This document shows positions 8,304-16,912 of a DNA stretch of 64,000 nt, one piece after another. The position numbers and the translations under genes are program-made. This stretch comes from Pseudomonas sp. UBA1879. Its GTDB lineage: Bacteria; Pseudomonadota; Gammaproteobacteria; Pseudomonadales; Pseudomonadaceae. The stretch covers positions 208,374-272,373 of the forward strand of contig NZ_DDHJ01000013.1 of NCBI RefSeq assembly GCF_002338065.1, given 5' to 3'. Numbering within the stretch: position 1 is the stretch's first letter; the number at the start of each line of letters is the position of its first letter. The notes beneath the pieces are model-generated. The model did not search any database. It had not been told where the DNA came from and saw nothing but the letters and a program-made list of their open reading frames with translations.

Positions 8304-10574
8304 TCAGGCCATCTCGGCCGTGGTTTCGTAGTCGAAGGTGATCTCGCCATCCTTATAGTCGATGTGAACCACACCGCCATGCTCGGACAACTCGCCAAAG
8401 AGGATTTCCTCGGCCAGTGGACGCTTGATCTTGTCCTGGATCAGGCGTGCCATCGGGCGAGCGCCCATTGCCGCATCATACCCACCTTCAGCCAAGTAAC
8501 TCCTGGCCGCATCGGTAACCTCGAGCAGGACCCGCTTGTCTTCCAGCTGTGCCTGAAGTTCGGTGAGGAACTTGTCCACCACGCTTTTGATGACCTCATG
8601 GCTGAGGCGACCAAATTGGATGATGGTGTCCAGACGGTTGCGGAATTCTGGCGTAAAGCTCTTTTTGATGACCTCCATCGCATCAGAGGAGTGATCCTGA
8701 TGGGTGAAACCAATCGAAGCGCGCGCCGCGGTTTCAGCACCGGCGTTGGTCGTCATGATCACGATCACATTGCGGAAATCCGCCTTGCGGCCGTTGTTGT
8801 CGGTCAGCGTGCCATGGTCCATCACCTGCAGCAGCAGGTTGAAGACTTCCGGGTGCGCTTTCTCGATTTCATCGAGCAGCAACACGCAATGAGGCTGCTT
8901 GGTAATGGCCTCGGTCAACAGACCGCCCTGATCGAACCCAACGTAGCCCGGCGGAGCACCGATCAGGCGCGACACGGTATGACGCTCCATGTATTCGGAC
9001 ATATCGAAACGCACCAGCTCGATTCCCAACGCCTTGGCCAACTGCCGCGCGGCCTCGGTCTTACCCACACCGGTAGGCCCCGCGAACAGGAACGAACCGA
9101 CAGGCTTGTCTGGCGACTTGAGCCCGGCACGCGACAGCTTGATCGCCGTTGACAGCGAATCGATGGCCGCATCCTGGCCAAACACGGTCAACTTCAGATC
9201 GCGCTCCAGGTTACGCAGCAATTCCTTATCGGAACTGTTGACGTGTTTTGGAGGAATCCGCGCGATTTTCGCGACGATGTCTTCCACTTGCGGCACGTCG
9301 ATGCGCTTGACCCGCGACTCGACCGGCTGCAGACGCTGATAGGCACCTGCCTCGTCAATGACGTCGATGGCCTTGTCGGGCATATGGCGATCATTGATGT
9401 AGCGCGACGCCAGTTCGGCAGCGGCACGCAGCGCTTCATCACTGTATTCGATGTTGTGGTGCTGCTCGAAACGGCCTTTCAGGCCACGCAGAATGCCGAT
9501 GGTGTCTTCGACCGACGGCTCGGACACGTCAACTTTCTGGAAGCGACGGGCCAGCGCACGGTCTTTCTCGAAGATGCCGCGGAATTCCTGGAACGTGGTC
9601 GAACCGATGCAACGGATATCACCGGAAGACAGCAATGGCTTGAGCAGGTTGGAAGCGTCCATCACGCCGCCCGACGCAGCCCCGGCACCAATGATGGTGT
9701 GGATTTCGTCGATGAACAGAATGGCGTGCGGGCGTTTTTTCAATTCACCGAGCAACGCTTTGAAGCGCTTTTCGAAATCGCCACGGTATTTAGTACCGGC
9801 CAGCAATGCACCAAGGTCCAAGGAGTAGACGACGCTGTTGGACAGCAGGTCGGGCACTTGATTGTCGACAATGCGCTTGGCCAGACCTTCGGCGATGGCG
9901 GTTTTGCCGACACCGGCCTCACCGACCAGCAGCGGGTTGTTCTTACGACGGCGCGCGAGAATCTGAGCGACACGCTCGACTTCCAGCTCACGGCCAACGA
10001 GGGGATCGATGCGGCCCTGACGAGCCAACTCATTCAGGTTGCTGGCATAGGCATCCAGAGGATTGCCCGAAGAAGAAGACTCACCGCCCTCATCATCCTG
10101 CATATCTTGCTCACCTTCAGAGTGATCGCCCTGCCCAGGCACCTTGGAGATGCCGTGAGCGATGTAGTTGACGACATCGATACGGGCAACGCTCTGCTGT
10201 TTCAGCAGAAACACCGCCTGACTTTCCTGCTCGCTGAAGATCGCCACCAGCACATTGGCGCCAGTGACTTCACGCTTGCCGGAACTCTGCACATGGAAAA
10301 CCGCACGTTGAAGCACACGCTGGAAGCCTAAAGTCGGTTGCGTCTCGCGATCCTCGTCATGGACAGGGATCAACGGCGTCGTGGAGTCGATGAACTCCTG
10401 AAGGTCGTGTTTGAGTTTGTCGAGGTTTGCGCCGCAGGCACGCAGAACAGTGGCGGCAGCCTCATTGTCCAATAGGGCCAGCAAGAGGTGCTCGACGGTC
10501 ATGAATTCATGACGTTTGGAGCGGGCCTCTTTGAAAGCCAAATTGAGGGTGACTTCGAGCTCACGGTTTAACAT
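8304..10574 (-). CDS. clpA: ATP-dependent Clp protease ATP-binding subunit ClpA
   Basis: Double-ring AAA+ unfoldase that feeds substrates, including ClpS-delivered N-degrons, to ClpP. 756 residues: N-domain (1-145) that docks ClpS, an acidic linker with DDEGGESSSSG, first AAA+ domain with Walker A GEAGVGKT and Walker B ILFIDEIHTI, second AAA+ domain with Walker A GPTGVGKT, sensor regions, and the IGF-type ClpP-binding loop seen as ASIGFTHQD. It is the second gene after clpS, 29 bp downstream of it. Confidence 0.98.
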   Translation of the reverse strand: MLNRELEVTLNLAFKEARSKRHEFMTVEHLLLALLDNEAAATVLRACGANLDKLKHDLQEFIDSTTPLIPVHDEDRETQPTLGFQRVLQRAVFHVQSSGKREVTGANVLVAIFSEQESQAVFLLKQQSVARIDVVNYIAHGISKVPGQGDHSEGEQDMQDDEGGESSSSGNPLDAYASNLNELARQGRIDPLVGRELEVERVAQILARRRKNNPLLVGEAGVGKTAIAEGLAKRIVDNQVPDLLSNSVVYSLDLGALLAGTKYRGDFEKRFKALLGELKKRPHAILFIDEIHTIIGAGAASGGVMDASNLLKPLLSSGDIRCIGSTTFQEFRGIFEKDRALARRFQKVDVSEPSVEDTIGILRGLKGRFEQHHNIEYSDEALRAAAELASRYINDRHMPDKAIDVIDEAGAYQRLQPVESRVKRIDVPQVEDIVAKIARIPPKHVNSSDKELLRNLERDLKLTVFGQDAAIDSLSTAIKLSRAGLKSPDKPVGSFLFAGPTGVGKTEAARQLAKALGIELVRFDMSEYMERHTVSRLIGAPPGYVGFDQGGLLTEAITKQPHCVLLLDEIEKAHPEVFNLLLQVMDHGTLTDNNGRKADFRNVIVIMTTNAGAETAARASIGFTHQDHSSDAMEVIKKSFTPEFRNRLDTIIQFGRLSHEVIKSVVDKFLTELQAQLEDKRVLLEVTDAARSYLAEGGYDAAMGARPMARLIQDKIKRPLAEEILFGELSEHGGVVHIDYKDGEITFDYETTAEMA

Positions 10575-10603
10575 AGCTTCACCTCTTACCCAAGTGTCCG
10601 GCG

Positions 10604-10966
10604 TTAACCGTCCTTCTCGATCTCACAGAGTAGCGGATGCTGGCTTTCCCTGGCGTATTGGTTGACCTGCATTGCCTTGGTCTCGGCGATGTCGCGGGTA
10701 AACAATCCACACACTGCCCGTCCCTCTGTATGGACGGCCAGCATGACCTTGGTCGCCAGCTCACGATTCAAATTGAAGAACACCTCCAGCACTTCGACAA
10801 CGAAATCCATGGGTGTGTAGTCATCGTTGAACAAAACCACCTTGTACATCGGTGGCACCTGCAATGTCGGCTTGGCTTCCTGCACCGCGATGCCCGCCGC
10901 GTCGTCCTCATGGGACTGCGGGTCATCCTGATTGAATGTTAGTCGAATCTTGCTCATTGCATGCAT
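10604..10966 (-). CDS. clpS: ClpS adaptor protein
   Basis: Binds N-terminal Leu, Phe, Trp and Tyr and hands the substrate to ClpA. 120 residues with a flexible acidic N-terminal tail (QDDPQSHEDDAAG) followed by the core MYKVVLFNDDYTPMDFVVEVLE, which carries the Asn-Asp pair and Met of the degron pocket, and the conserved VHTEGRAVCG. It is divergent from cspD. Two starts are possible (MHAMSKI or MSKI); the longer one is used here because it fits the Pseudomonas family. Confidence 0.96.
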   Translation of the reverse strand: MHAMSKIRLTFNQDDPQSHEDDAAGIAVQEAKPTLQVPPMYKVVLFNDDYTPMDFVVEVLEVFFNLNRELATKVMLAVHTEGRAVCGLFTRDIAETKAMQVNQYARESQHPLLCEIEKDG

Positions 10967-11188
10967 GGTAAAGGACGTTCGTAGGGGACGAAATTAAATA
11001 GAGTGGTCATGATCATGCACATTATCGATTGGACCGTCACATGACCTTGACTATCGGCTAATCGGTGGTACAAACAATAGAACCCACATTGGGTAAAAAG
11101 GGTCCGCGCAGTCAACCAAAATTTTTTAGGTCCGGCGGATGAGAGGTGATGATACTCCCATCGGAGTCCTTTGCAGAGGGATGTGGTT

Positions 11189-11458
11189 ATGACAAGCGGT
11201 AAAGTCAAGTGGTTTAACAACGCCAAGGGGTTTGGATTCATTATTGAAGACGGCAAGTCCGAGGACCTGTTCGCTCATTACTCCGCGATCAAGATGGAAG
11301 GGTATAAAACGCTCAAGGCCGGCCAGCCGGTCTTTTTCGAGATCATCCAGGGTCCGAAAGGCTTGCACGCTGTTGAAATCAAAGCGATGGATCAATCCAA
11401 ACCAGCAACGACGCCCGCACCCAGTACGCAGCACGAACATAGCAAAGTTCACGCCTGA
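11189..11458 (+). CDS. cspD: Cold-shock-like protein CspD
   Basis: Single cold-shock domain (MTSGKVKWFNNAKGFGFI; KxxKWFN and FGF RNP-1-type motif; DLFAHYSAI as RNP-2 region) plus a C-terminal tail rich in Thr, Pro and His. In E. coli CspD binds ssDNA and inhibits replication in stationary phase. The ATG giving 89 residues follows an AGAGGG site; an in-frame TTG six codons earlier is less likely. Its position divergent from clpS is conserved across many gammaproteobacteria. Confidence 0.93.
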   Translation: MTSGKVKWFNNAKGFGFIIEDGKSEDLFAHYSAIKMEGYKTLKAGQPVFFEIIQGPKGLHAVEIKAMDQSKPATTPAPSTQHEHSKVHA

Positions 11459-11485
11459 GCCGGACCGTTCAAGCGCGAGACTCTA

Positions 11486-11524
11486 AAACCGGTCAGCCTG
11501 TCATTGGGCTGACCGGTTTTTTTA
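11486..11524 (+). terminator. cspD terminator
   Basis: AAACCGGTCAGCC pairs with GGCTGACCGGTTT across a TGTCATT-type loop and is followed by a run of T. Confidence 0.92.
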
Positions 11525-12089
11525 TGCGCGGTCACCGAGGTTCTCTATCTATAGAAGCCACACAGACCTGCAGAGACGGCAAAACTGGCCTCAGCCCGGG
11601 ACTACTCCTGTACCGGCGTGCAGGATCGAGAACCCCTTCCCCCGTATCCAATGCTCCTTTAGTCGAAAACCGGCTTGCGATTCACGAAGCCTTCACTACG
11701 CTTCAACGACTGCGACAGTCTGCCGCAGACCCCGTGAGACGCGGGCTTCAAGGTTTTGCGGAATTTCTGCGGTGGCAACCGGGAGGCTGAACCGATCAAC
11801 GCGAGCGTCGAGCGTTGACACTACTATCGTATTAATGGCCGGGACCGGTGGTATACTCGCCGCCGGTGACCACAGGGTCATTGGGGGCCGAGCCACCTGA
11901 AACGCGACTTTCAGCCCTCGAAGGCCGGACGCTCAACCCGCATTCGGTCGCTTGACGCTCGATTGATGAACCCCAAATCACGCGACGAAATTCTCGACTT
12001 TCGGCTCATCGTTTCCTTGGGCGAAAGTGCCTACCCTGCGCATCTCGAAATTTTGTGTACGCTCAGCAAAGAAGAGAGTTATCCCGAAA
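11525..12089. other. Long upstream region of idh
   Basis: About 565 bp without a supported gene. It holds a likely promoter for idh and a GC-rich leader. In P. aeruginosa, as I recall, the dimeric isocitrate dehydrogenase gene icd lies between cspD and idh; no icd sequence or remnant is visible here on either strand. Confidence 0.55.
11850..11858 (+). promoter_or_regulatory. Extended -10 promoter candidate for idh
   Basis: TGGTATACT fits the TGn plus TATAAT-like extended -10 pattern. No good -35 is visible, which is usual for this class. It implies a leader of roughly 225 nt before the idh ATG. Confidence 0.4.
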
Positions 12090-14315
12090 ATGTCCAACCG
12101 CTCGAAGATCATCTATACCTTCACCGACGAAGCTCCTGCCCTCGCCACCTACTCACTGCTGCCGATCATCGAAGCGTTCACCGCTTCCGCTGACATCGCC
12201 GTCGAGACTCGCGACATCTCCCTTGCAGCCCGTATCCTTGCCAGCTTTCCTGAGCAGCTGGGCGACAAGAAGGTTTCCGACGATCTGGCAGAGCTGGGTG
12301 AACTGGCGACTACGCCGGAAGCCAATATCATCAAGCTGCCGAACATCAGCGCCTCGGTTCCACAACTGAAGGCCGCGATCAAGGAGCTGCAAGCCAAGGG
12401 CTACAACGTCCCCAACTACCCGGACGAAGTCGTCACCGAAGCCGACAAAGTCGCTCAGGCCGGCTACGACAAGGTCAAAGGCAGCGCCGTGAACCCGGTA
12501 CTGCGTGAAGGTAACTCCGATCGCCGCGCCCCGCTTTCGGTCAAGAACTACGCGCGCAAGCACCCACACAAAATGGGCGCCTGGGCAGCAGACTCCAAGT
12601 CTCACGTTGCCCACATGGACAGCGGCGACTTCTACGGCAGCGAAAAATCCGCGCTGATCGAAAATGCAGGCTCCGTGAAGATCGAGCTGATCGGCAAAGA
12701 TGGCAAGACCACCGTTCTGAAAGAAAAGACCCCGGTGTTGGCGGCTGAGATCATCGACTGCGCCGTCATGAGCAAAAAAGCCTTGCGCGCGTTCGTGGCC
12801 AAGGAAATCGAAGACGCCAAAAAACTCGGCGTTCTGTTCTCCGTGCACTTGAAAGCCACCATGATGAAGGTCTCCGACCCGATCATGTTCGGCGAGTTCG
12901 TGGCCGAGTACTACCAGGAAGCGCTGAACAAGCACGCCGAAGTCCTGAAGGAAATCGGTTTCAACCTGCACAACGGCATCGGCGACCTGTACGCCCGTAT
13001 CAAGGACCTGCCGGCCGATCAGCAAGCGCAGATCGAAGCAGACGTCAAAGCCGTTTACGCGACCCGCCCTGCCCTGGCCATGGTCAACTCCGACAAAGGC
13101 ATCACCAATCTGCACGTACCGAGCGACGTCATCGTCGACGCCTCGATGCCAGCGATGATTCGTGATTCCGGCAAGATGTGGAACAACGACGGCGTCCTGC
13201 AGGACACCAAGGCCGTGATCCCGGATCGCTGCTACGCCACCATCTACCAGGCTGTCATCGAAGACTGCAAGCAACACGGCGCATTCGATCCGACCACCAT
13301 GGGCAGCGTGCCGAACGTTGGCCTCATGGCGCAAAAAGCCGAAGAGTACGGCTCCCACAACAAGACCTTCCAGATCGAAGCTGACGGCGTGGTTCGCGTC
13401 ACCGACGACAAAGGTCAGGTGTTGATGGAGCAGAACGTTGAAGCGGGCGACATCTTCCGCATGTGCCAGACCAAAGACGCGCCAATCCAGGATTGGGTCA
13501 AACTGGCCGTCAACCGTTCGCGCCTGAGCAACACCCCGGCCATCTTCTGGCTGGACCCACAGCGCGCCCACGACGCCGTGATGATCAAGAAGGTCGAGCA
13601 GTACCTGAAGGATCACGACACCACGGGCCTGGACATCAGCATCAAATCGCCTGTCGACGCGATGAAGGTTTCCCTGGAGCGCATCCGCGCGGGCAAGGAC
13701 ACCATCTCGGTCACCGGTAACGTGCTGCGTGACTACCTCACCGACCTGTTCCCGATCATGGAACTGGGCACGAGCGCCAAGATGCTGTCGATCGTTCCGT
13801 TGATGAACGGCGGTGGTCTGTTCGAAACCGGCGCTGGCGGTTCGGCACCCAAGCACGTTCAACAGCTGAACGAAGAGAACTTCCTGCGTTGGGACTCGCT
13901 GGGCGAATTCCTGGCACTGGCCGCTTCTCTCGAGCACCTGGGCAACGCCTACAACAACCCGAAGGCGCTGGTACTTGCTACTGCCCTGGACAAGGCCACC
14001 GGCCAGTTCCTGGACAACAACAAGTCGCCTTCGCGCAAAGTGGGCGGTATTGATAACCGCGGCAGCCACTTCTACCTGGCGACCTACTGGGCTCAGGCCC
14101 TGGCCGCTCAGACCGAAGATAAAGAGCTGCAAGCCAAGTTCACCCAGCTGGCCAAGACCCTGACCGACAACGAAGCGACCATCGTCGCCGAGCTGAACGG
14201 CGTGCAGGGCAAGCCTCTGGACATCGGCGGCTATTACTTCGCCACCCCGGAACTGGCGAGCAAAGCCATGCGCCCAAGCAAGACCCTGAACGACGCCATC
14301 AGCGCGCTGAAGTAA
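12090..14315 (+). CDS. idh: Isocitrate dehydrogenase, NADP-dependent, monomeric type
   Basis: Oxidises isocitrate to 2-oxoglutarate and CO2 with NADP in the TCA cycle. The 741 residues from MSNRSKIIYTFTDEAPALATY match the large monomeric class (about 740 aa), not the 418-aa dimeric Icd. Conserved segments include NSDKGITNLHVPSDVIVDASMPAMIRDSGKMW and the C-terminal GGIDNRGSHFYLATYWAQALA. It competes for isocitrate with aceA, encoded 7 kb downstream. A strong terminator follows. Confidence 0.97.
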   Translation: MSNRSKIIYTFTDEAPALATYSLLPIIEAFTASADIAVETRDISLAARILASFPEQLGDKKVSDDLAELGELATTPEANIIKLPNISASVPQLKAAIKELQAKGYNVPNYPDEVVTEADKVAQAGYDKVKGSAVNPVLREGNSDRRAPLSVKNYARKHPHKMGAWAADSKSHVAHMDSGDFYGSEKSALIENAGSVKIELIGKDGKTTVLKEKTPVLAAEIIDCAVMSKKALRAFVAKEIEDAKKLGVLFSVHLKATMMKVSDPIMFGEFVAEYYQEALNKHAEVLKEIGFNLHNGIGDLYARIKDLPADQQAQIEADVKAVYATRPALAMVNSDKGITNLHVPSDVIVDASMPAMIRDSGKMWNNDGVLQDTKAVIPDRCYATIYQAVIEDCKQHGAFDPTTMGSVPNVGLMAQKAEEYGSHNKTFQIEADGVVRVTDDKGQVLMEQNVEAGDIFRMCQTKDAPIQDWVKLAVNRSRLSNTPAIFWLDPQRAHDAVMIKKVEQYLKDHDTTGLDISIKSPVDAMKVSLERIRAGKDTISVTGNVLRDYLTDLFPIMELGTSAKMLSIVPLMNGGGLFETGAGGSAPKHVQQLNEENFLRWDSLGEFLALAASLEHLGNAYNNPKALVLATALDKATGQFLDNNKSPSRKVGGIDNRGSHFYLATYWAQALAAQTEDKELQAKFTQLAKTLTDNEATIVAELNGVQGKPLDIGGYYFATPELASKAMRPSKTLNDAISALK

Positions 14316-14333
14316 GGTTCTGACGCTCGATTA

Positions 14334-14360
14334 CAAACCCCGGCCCAGTGCCGGGGTTTG
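14334..14360 (+). terminator. idh terminator
   Basis: A perfect 11-bp stem CAAACCCCGGC / GCCGGGGTTTG with a 5-nt loop, then TGTTTCT. Confidence 0.9.
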
Positions 14361-14395
14361 TGTTTCTGCGCACTTCTGCAATCCGGACCTATGGC

Positions 14396-14486
14396 CTGTG
14401 GGAGCGACTTGCTCGCGAAAGGGTCCTGAGCTTCAACATCACTGCCGACAGGCAAACCGCTTTCGCGAGCAAGCTCGCTCCCACAG
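14396..14486. repeat. REP pair between idh and the Nudix gene
   Basis: Two head-to-head copies, 14396-14421 and 14460-14486, of the CTGTGGGAGCGA(G)CTTGCTCGCGAAAG palindromic unit, nearly exact inverted copies with one indel, separated by 38 nt. Confidence 0.9.
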
Positions 14487-14518
14487 TGGTTTACACCTGC
14501 CGCACGAGCGGAATATCC

Positions 14519-14959
14519 ATGACCTGGCAACCCCACATCACTGTCGCCACCATCGTCGAAGACAACGGCCGCTTTCTCTTCGTTGAAGAAACCAAGCATG
14601 GCAAGCGTGTGCTCAATCAGCCCGCCGGCCATCTGGAACCGGACGAAACCCTGCGCGACGCCGCGATCCGCGAAACGCTGGAAGAAACTGCTTGGGACGT
14701 CGAATTGACCGGCGTAGTCGGCATTTATCTGTACACCGCCCCCGGCAACGGCGTGACCTACCAGCGCGTGTGCTTCGCTGCCAAACCGATCCAGCACCAT
14801 CCAGAGCGCGACCTGGACACCGACATCGATGGCGCGCTGTGGCTGACCCGTGAGGAACTGGCGAGCCAACCCGACCGGTGGCGCAGCTATCTGGTACTCG
14901 AGTGCCTGGACGACTACCTGGCAGGCCCCGTGCACAGTCTCGACGTGGTACGCAATTGA
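14519..14959 (+). CDS. nudJ: Nudix hydrolase, NudJ-like
   Basis: The Nudix box is GHLEPDETLRDAAIRETLEETAW (GX5EX7REUXEE pattern intact, with Ala in place of the usual Gly near the end), so Mg-dependent pyrophosphatase activity is expected. The 146-residue length and position directly before mnmA match E. coli NudJ (YmfB), which hydrolyses HMP-pyrophosphate and nucleotides. The ATG (MTWQPHITVATIVED) lies after the REP pair; the open frame upstream of it is REP sequence. The exact substrate cannot be read from sequence. Confidence 0.87.
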   Translation: MTWQPHITVATIVEDNGRFLFVEETKHGKRVLNQPAGHLEPDETLRDAAIRETLEETAWDVELTGVVGIYLYTAPGNGVTYQRVCFAAKPIQHHPERDLDTDIDGALWLTREELASQPDRWRSYLVLECLDDYLAGPVHSLDVVRN

Positions 14960-15029
14960 ATAGCTTTTAGCCTTGGCGCCCACTCCCTGCTAGAATCGCG
15001 TCCTTTTCCAAGCTACCCATCGAACTCCT

Positions 15030-16160
15030 ATGTCTGATTCAGCCTTTTCCGATACAGAAAAGAAGCGCGTCATTGTCGGCATGTCCGGCGGCGTGGATTC
15101 TTCGGTCTCCGCCCTTCTGCTCATGGAGCAGGGGTATCAGGTGGAAGGCCTGTTCATGAAGAACTGGGAAGAAGACGACGGAACGGAATACTGCACCGCC
15201 ATGGACGACCTCGCGGACGCCCAGGCCGTGTGCGACCGGATTGGGATCAAGCTGCACACGGTGAACTTTGCCGCCGAGTACTGGGATAACGTCTTTGAGC
15301 ATTTCCTCGAAGAGTACAAGGCCGGACGCACGCCGAACCCGGACATCCTGTGCAACCGCGAAATCAAGTTCAAAGCCTTCCTCGATTACGCTTTCATGCT
15401 CGGTGCCGACCTGATCGCCACCGGTCATTACGTGCGCCGTCGCGACACCAACGGCCGCACCGAACTGCTCAAAGGCCTGGACCCCAACAAGGACCAAAGC
15501 TACTTCCTGCACGCCGTCGCGGGCGAACAGATTGCCAAGACGCTGTTCCCGGTCGGCGAGCTTGAGAAGCCGGAAGTCCGCGCCATTGCCGAGAAATACC
15601 AGCTGGCAACCGCCAAGAAGAAGGATTCCACCGGGATCTGCTTCATCGGCGAGCGTCGCTTCACCGATTTCCTCAAGCAGTACCTCCCGGCGCAACCGGG
15701 CGAGATCAAGACCACCCACGGTGAAGTCATCGGGCGCCACGCCGGCTTGATGTATCACACCATTGGTCAGCGTCAGGGCCTGGGCATCGGCGGCCTGAAA
15801 GACGCAGGCGACGCGCCGTGGTACGTGCTTGAAAAGGACCTGGTCAACAACGAATTGATCGTCGGCCAGGGCAATGAGCATCCCTGGCTGTTCTCCCGCG
15901 CCCTGCTTGCGTCGGAGATTTATTGGGTCAATCCGATCGACTTCAGCACCCCGCGCCAGTTGACCGCCAAGGTGCGTTACCGCCAGGGCGATCAACGCTG
16001 CACGCTGGAACGCACCGCCACCGGCTACCGCGCCACGTTCGACGAACCACAACGTGCCGTCACTCCGGGTCAGTCCGTGGTGTTCTACGACGGTGAAATC
16101 TGCCTCGGTGGCGGCGTCATCGAAATCGCCGAACCCTGGCACAGCAAGGACCCGCAGTGA
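15030..16160 (+). CDS. mnmA: tRNA-specific 2-thiouridylase MnmA
   Basis: Adds sulfur at U34 of tRNAs for Lys, Glu and Gln, using sulfur from the Tus relay. 376 residues: N-terminal PP-loop GMSGGVDSSVSALLL, the first catalytic Cys in NPDILCNREIKF and the second in STGICFIGERRF, then the beta-barrel C-terminal domain. A TAGAAT -10-like hexamer lies about 40 bp upstream. The stop overlaps the hflD start (TGATG). Confidence 0.97.
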   Translation: MSDSAFSDTEKKRVIVGMSGGVDSSVSALLLMEQGYQVEGLFMKNWEEDDGTEYCTAMDDLADAQAVCDRIGIKLHTVNFAAEYWDNVFEHFLEEYKAGRTPNPDILCNREIKFKAFLDYAFMLGADLIATGHYVRRRDTNGRTELLKGLDPNKDQSYFLHAVAGEQIAKTLFPVGELEKPEVRAIAEKYQLATAKKKDSTGICFIGERRFTDFLKQYLPAQPGEIKTTHGEVIGRHAGLMYHTIGQRQGLGIGGLKDAGDAPWYVLEKDLVNNELIVGQGNEHPWLFSRALLASEIYWVNPIDFSTPRQLTAKVRYRQGDQRCTLERTATGYRATFDEPQRAVTPGQSVVFYDGEICLGGGVIEIAEPWHSKDPQ

Positions 16161-16780
16161 TGAGTCCGATTCAAGAGCAACTCACCGCACTGGGCGGCGT
16201 CTTTCAGGCTGCCGTGCTGGTGGACCGTATCGCCAAGACCGGCCAGGCCAGCGAGGCCGCCGTGGGCTGCCTGTTGGGCGGATTACTGGTCATGGACCCC
16301 AAGGACACCCTGGACGTTTTTGGCGGTGACGACCTGAACCTGCGCGAGGGCTATCGCGCACTGGCCAGCGCGCTGGAACGTGACCCAGGCACCCTGCAAC
16401 GGGAGCCATTACGCTACGCCCTGGCCATGCTGGGGCTCGAACGCCAGCTGTCCAAGCGTGACGACATGCTGGAAACCATTGGCAAGCGGCTGCCGCAGAT
16501 CCAGTCACAGGTCGAGCACTTCGGCATCGTTCACGAGAACGTGATCGCCGCCAGCGGCGCGCTCTATCAGGACACCCTCAGCACCTTGCGCCAGCGGATT
16601 CAGGTCCATGGCGACATGCGCAACCTGCAGCAACCCAACAATGCCTCGAAAATCCGGGCGCTGTTACTGGCCGGTATTCGCTGCGCGCGACTTTGGCGAC
16701 AAGTGGGCGGTCACCGCTGGCAACTGGTCATCAGCCGTCGCAAGTTATTGAAAGAACTGTATCCGCTGATGCACGGCTGA
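16160..16780 (+). CDS. hflD: High-frequency lysogenization protein HflD homolog
   Basis: Peripheral inner-membrane helical protein; in E. coli it binds lambda CII and limits its activity, and its ordinary host role is unclear. 206 residues from MSPIQEQLTALGGVFQAAVLVDRIAKTGQ; conserved YALAMLGLERQLSKR and the C-terminal NNASKIRALLLAGIRCARLWRQVGG. The ATG shares its A with the mnmA stop, and the mnmA-hflD-purB order is widely conserved. Confidence 0.93.
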   Translation: MSPIQEQLTALGGVFQAAVLVDRIAKTGQASEAAVGCLLGGLLVMDPKDTLDVFGGDDLNLREGYRALASALERDPGTLQREPLRYALAMLGLERQLSKRDDMLETIGKRLPQIQSQVEHFGIVHENVIAASGALYQDTLSTLRQRIQVHGDMRNLQQPNNASKIRALLLAGIRCARLWRQVGGHRWQLVISRRKLLKELYPLMHG

Positions 16781-16912
16781 ATGCCACACCCCCGGAAATA
16801 ACCCGTTACGCACACACGGCGCGATCCATCTCGGCCAGTCGGCCTCGGCTGACCCGAATTTTCATGTATGATACGCGCCCCATTTCGTTGCCCGACTGTC
16901 CGAGAGCACCCC

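Noticed and set aside
12153..14132. 659-residue open frame on the minus strand opposite idh
   Set aside because: Antisense frame kept open by GC-rich codon bias in a strongly conserved gene. It has no family features and is His/Val/Asp-rich, as mirror frames of Pseudomonas genes are.
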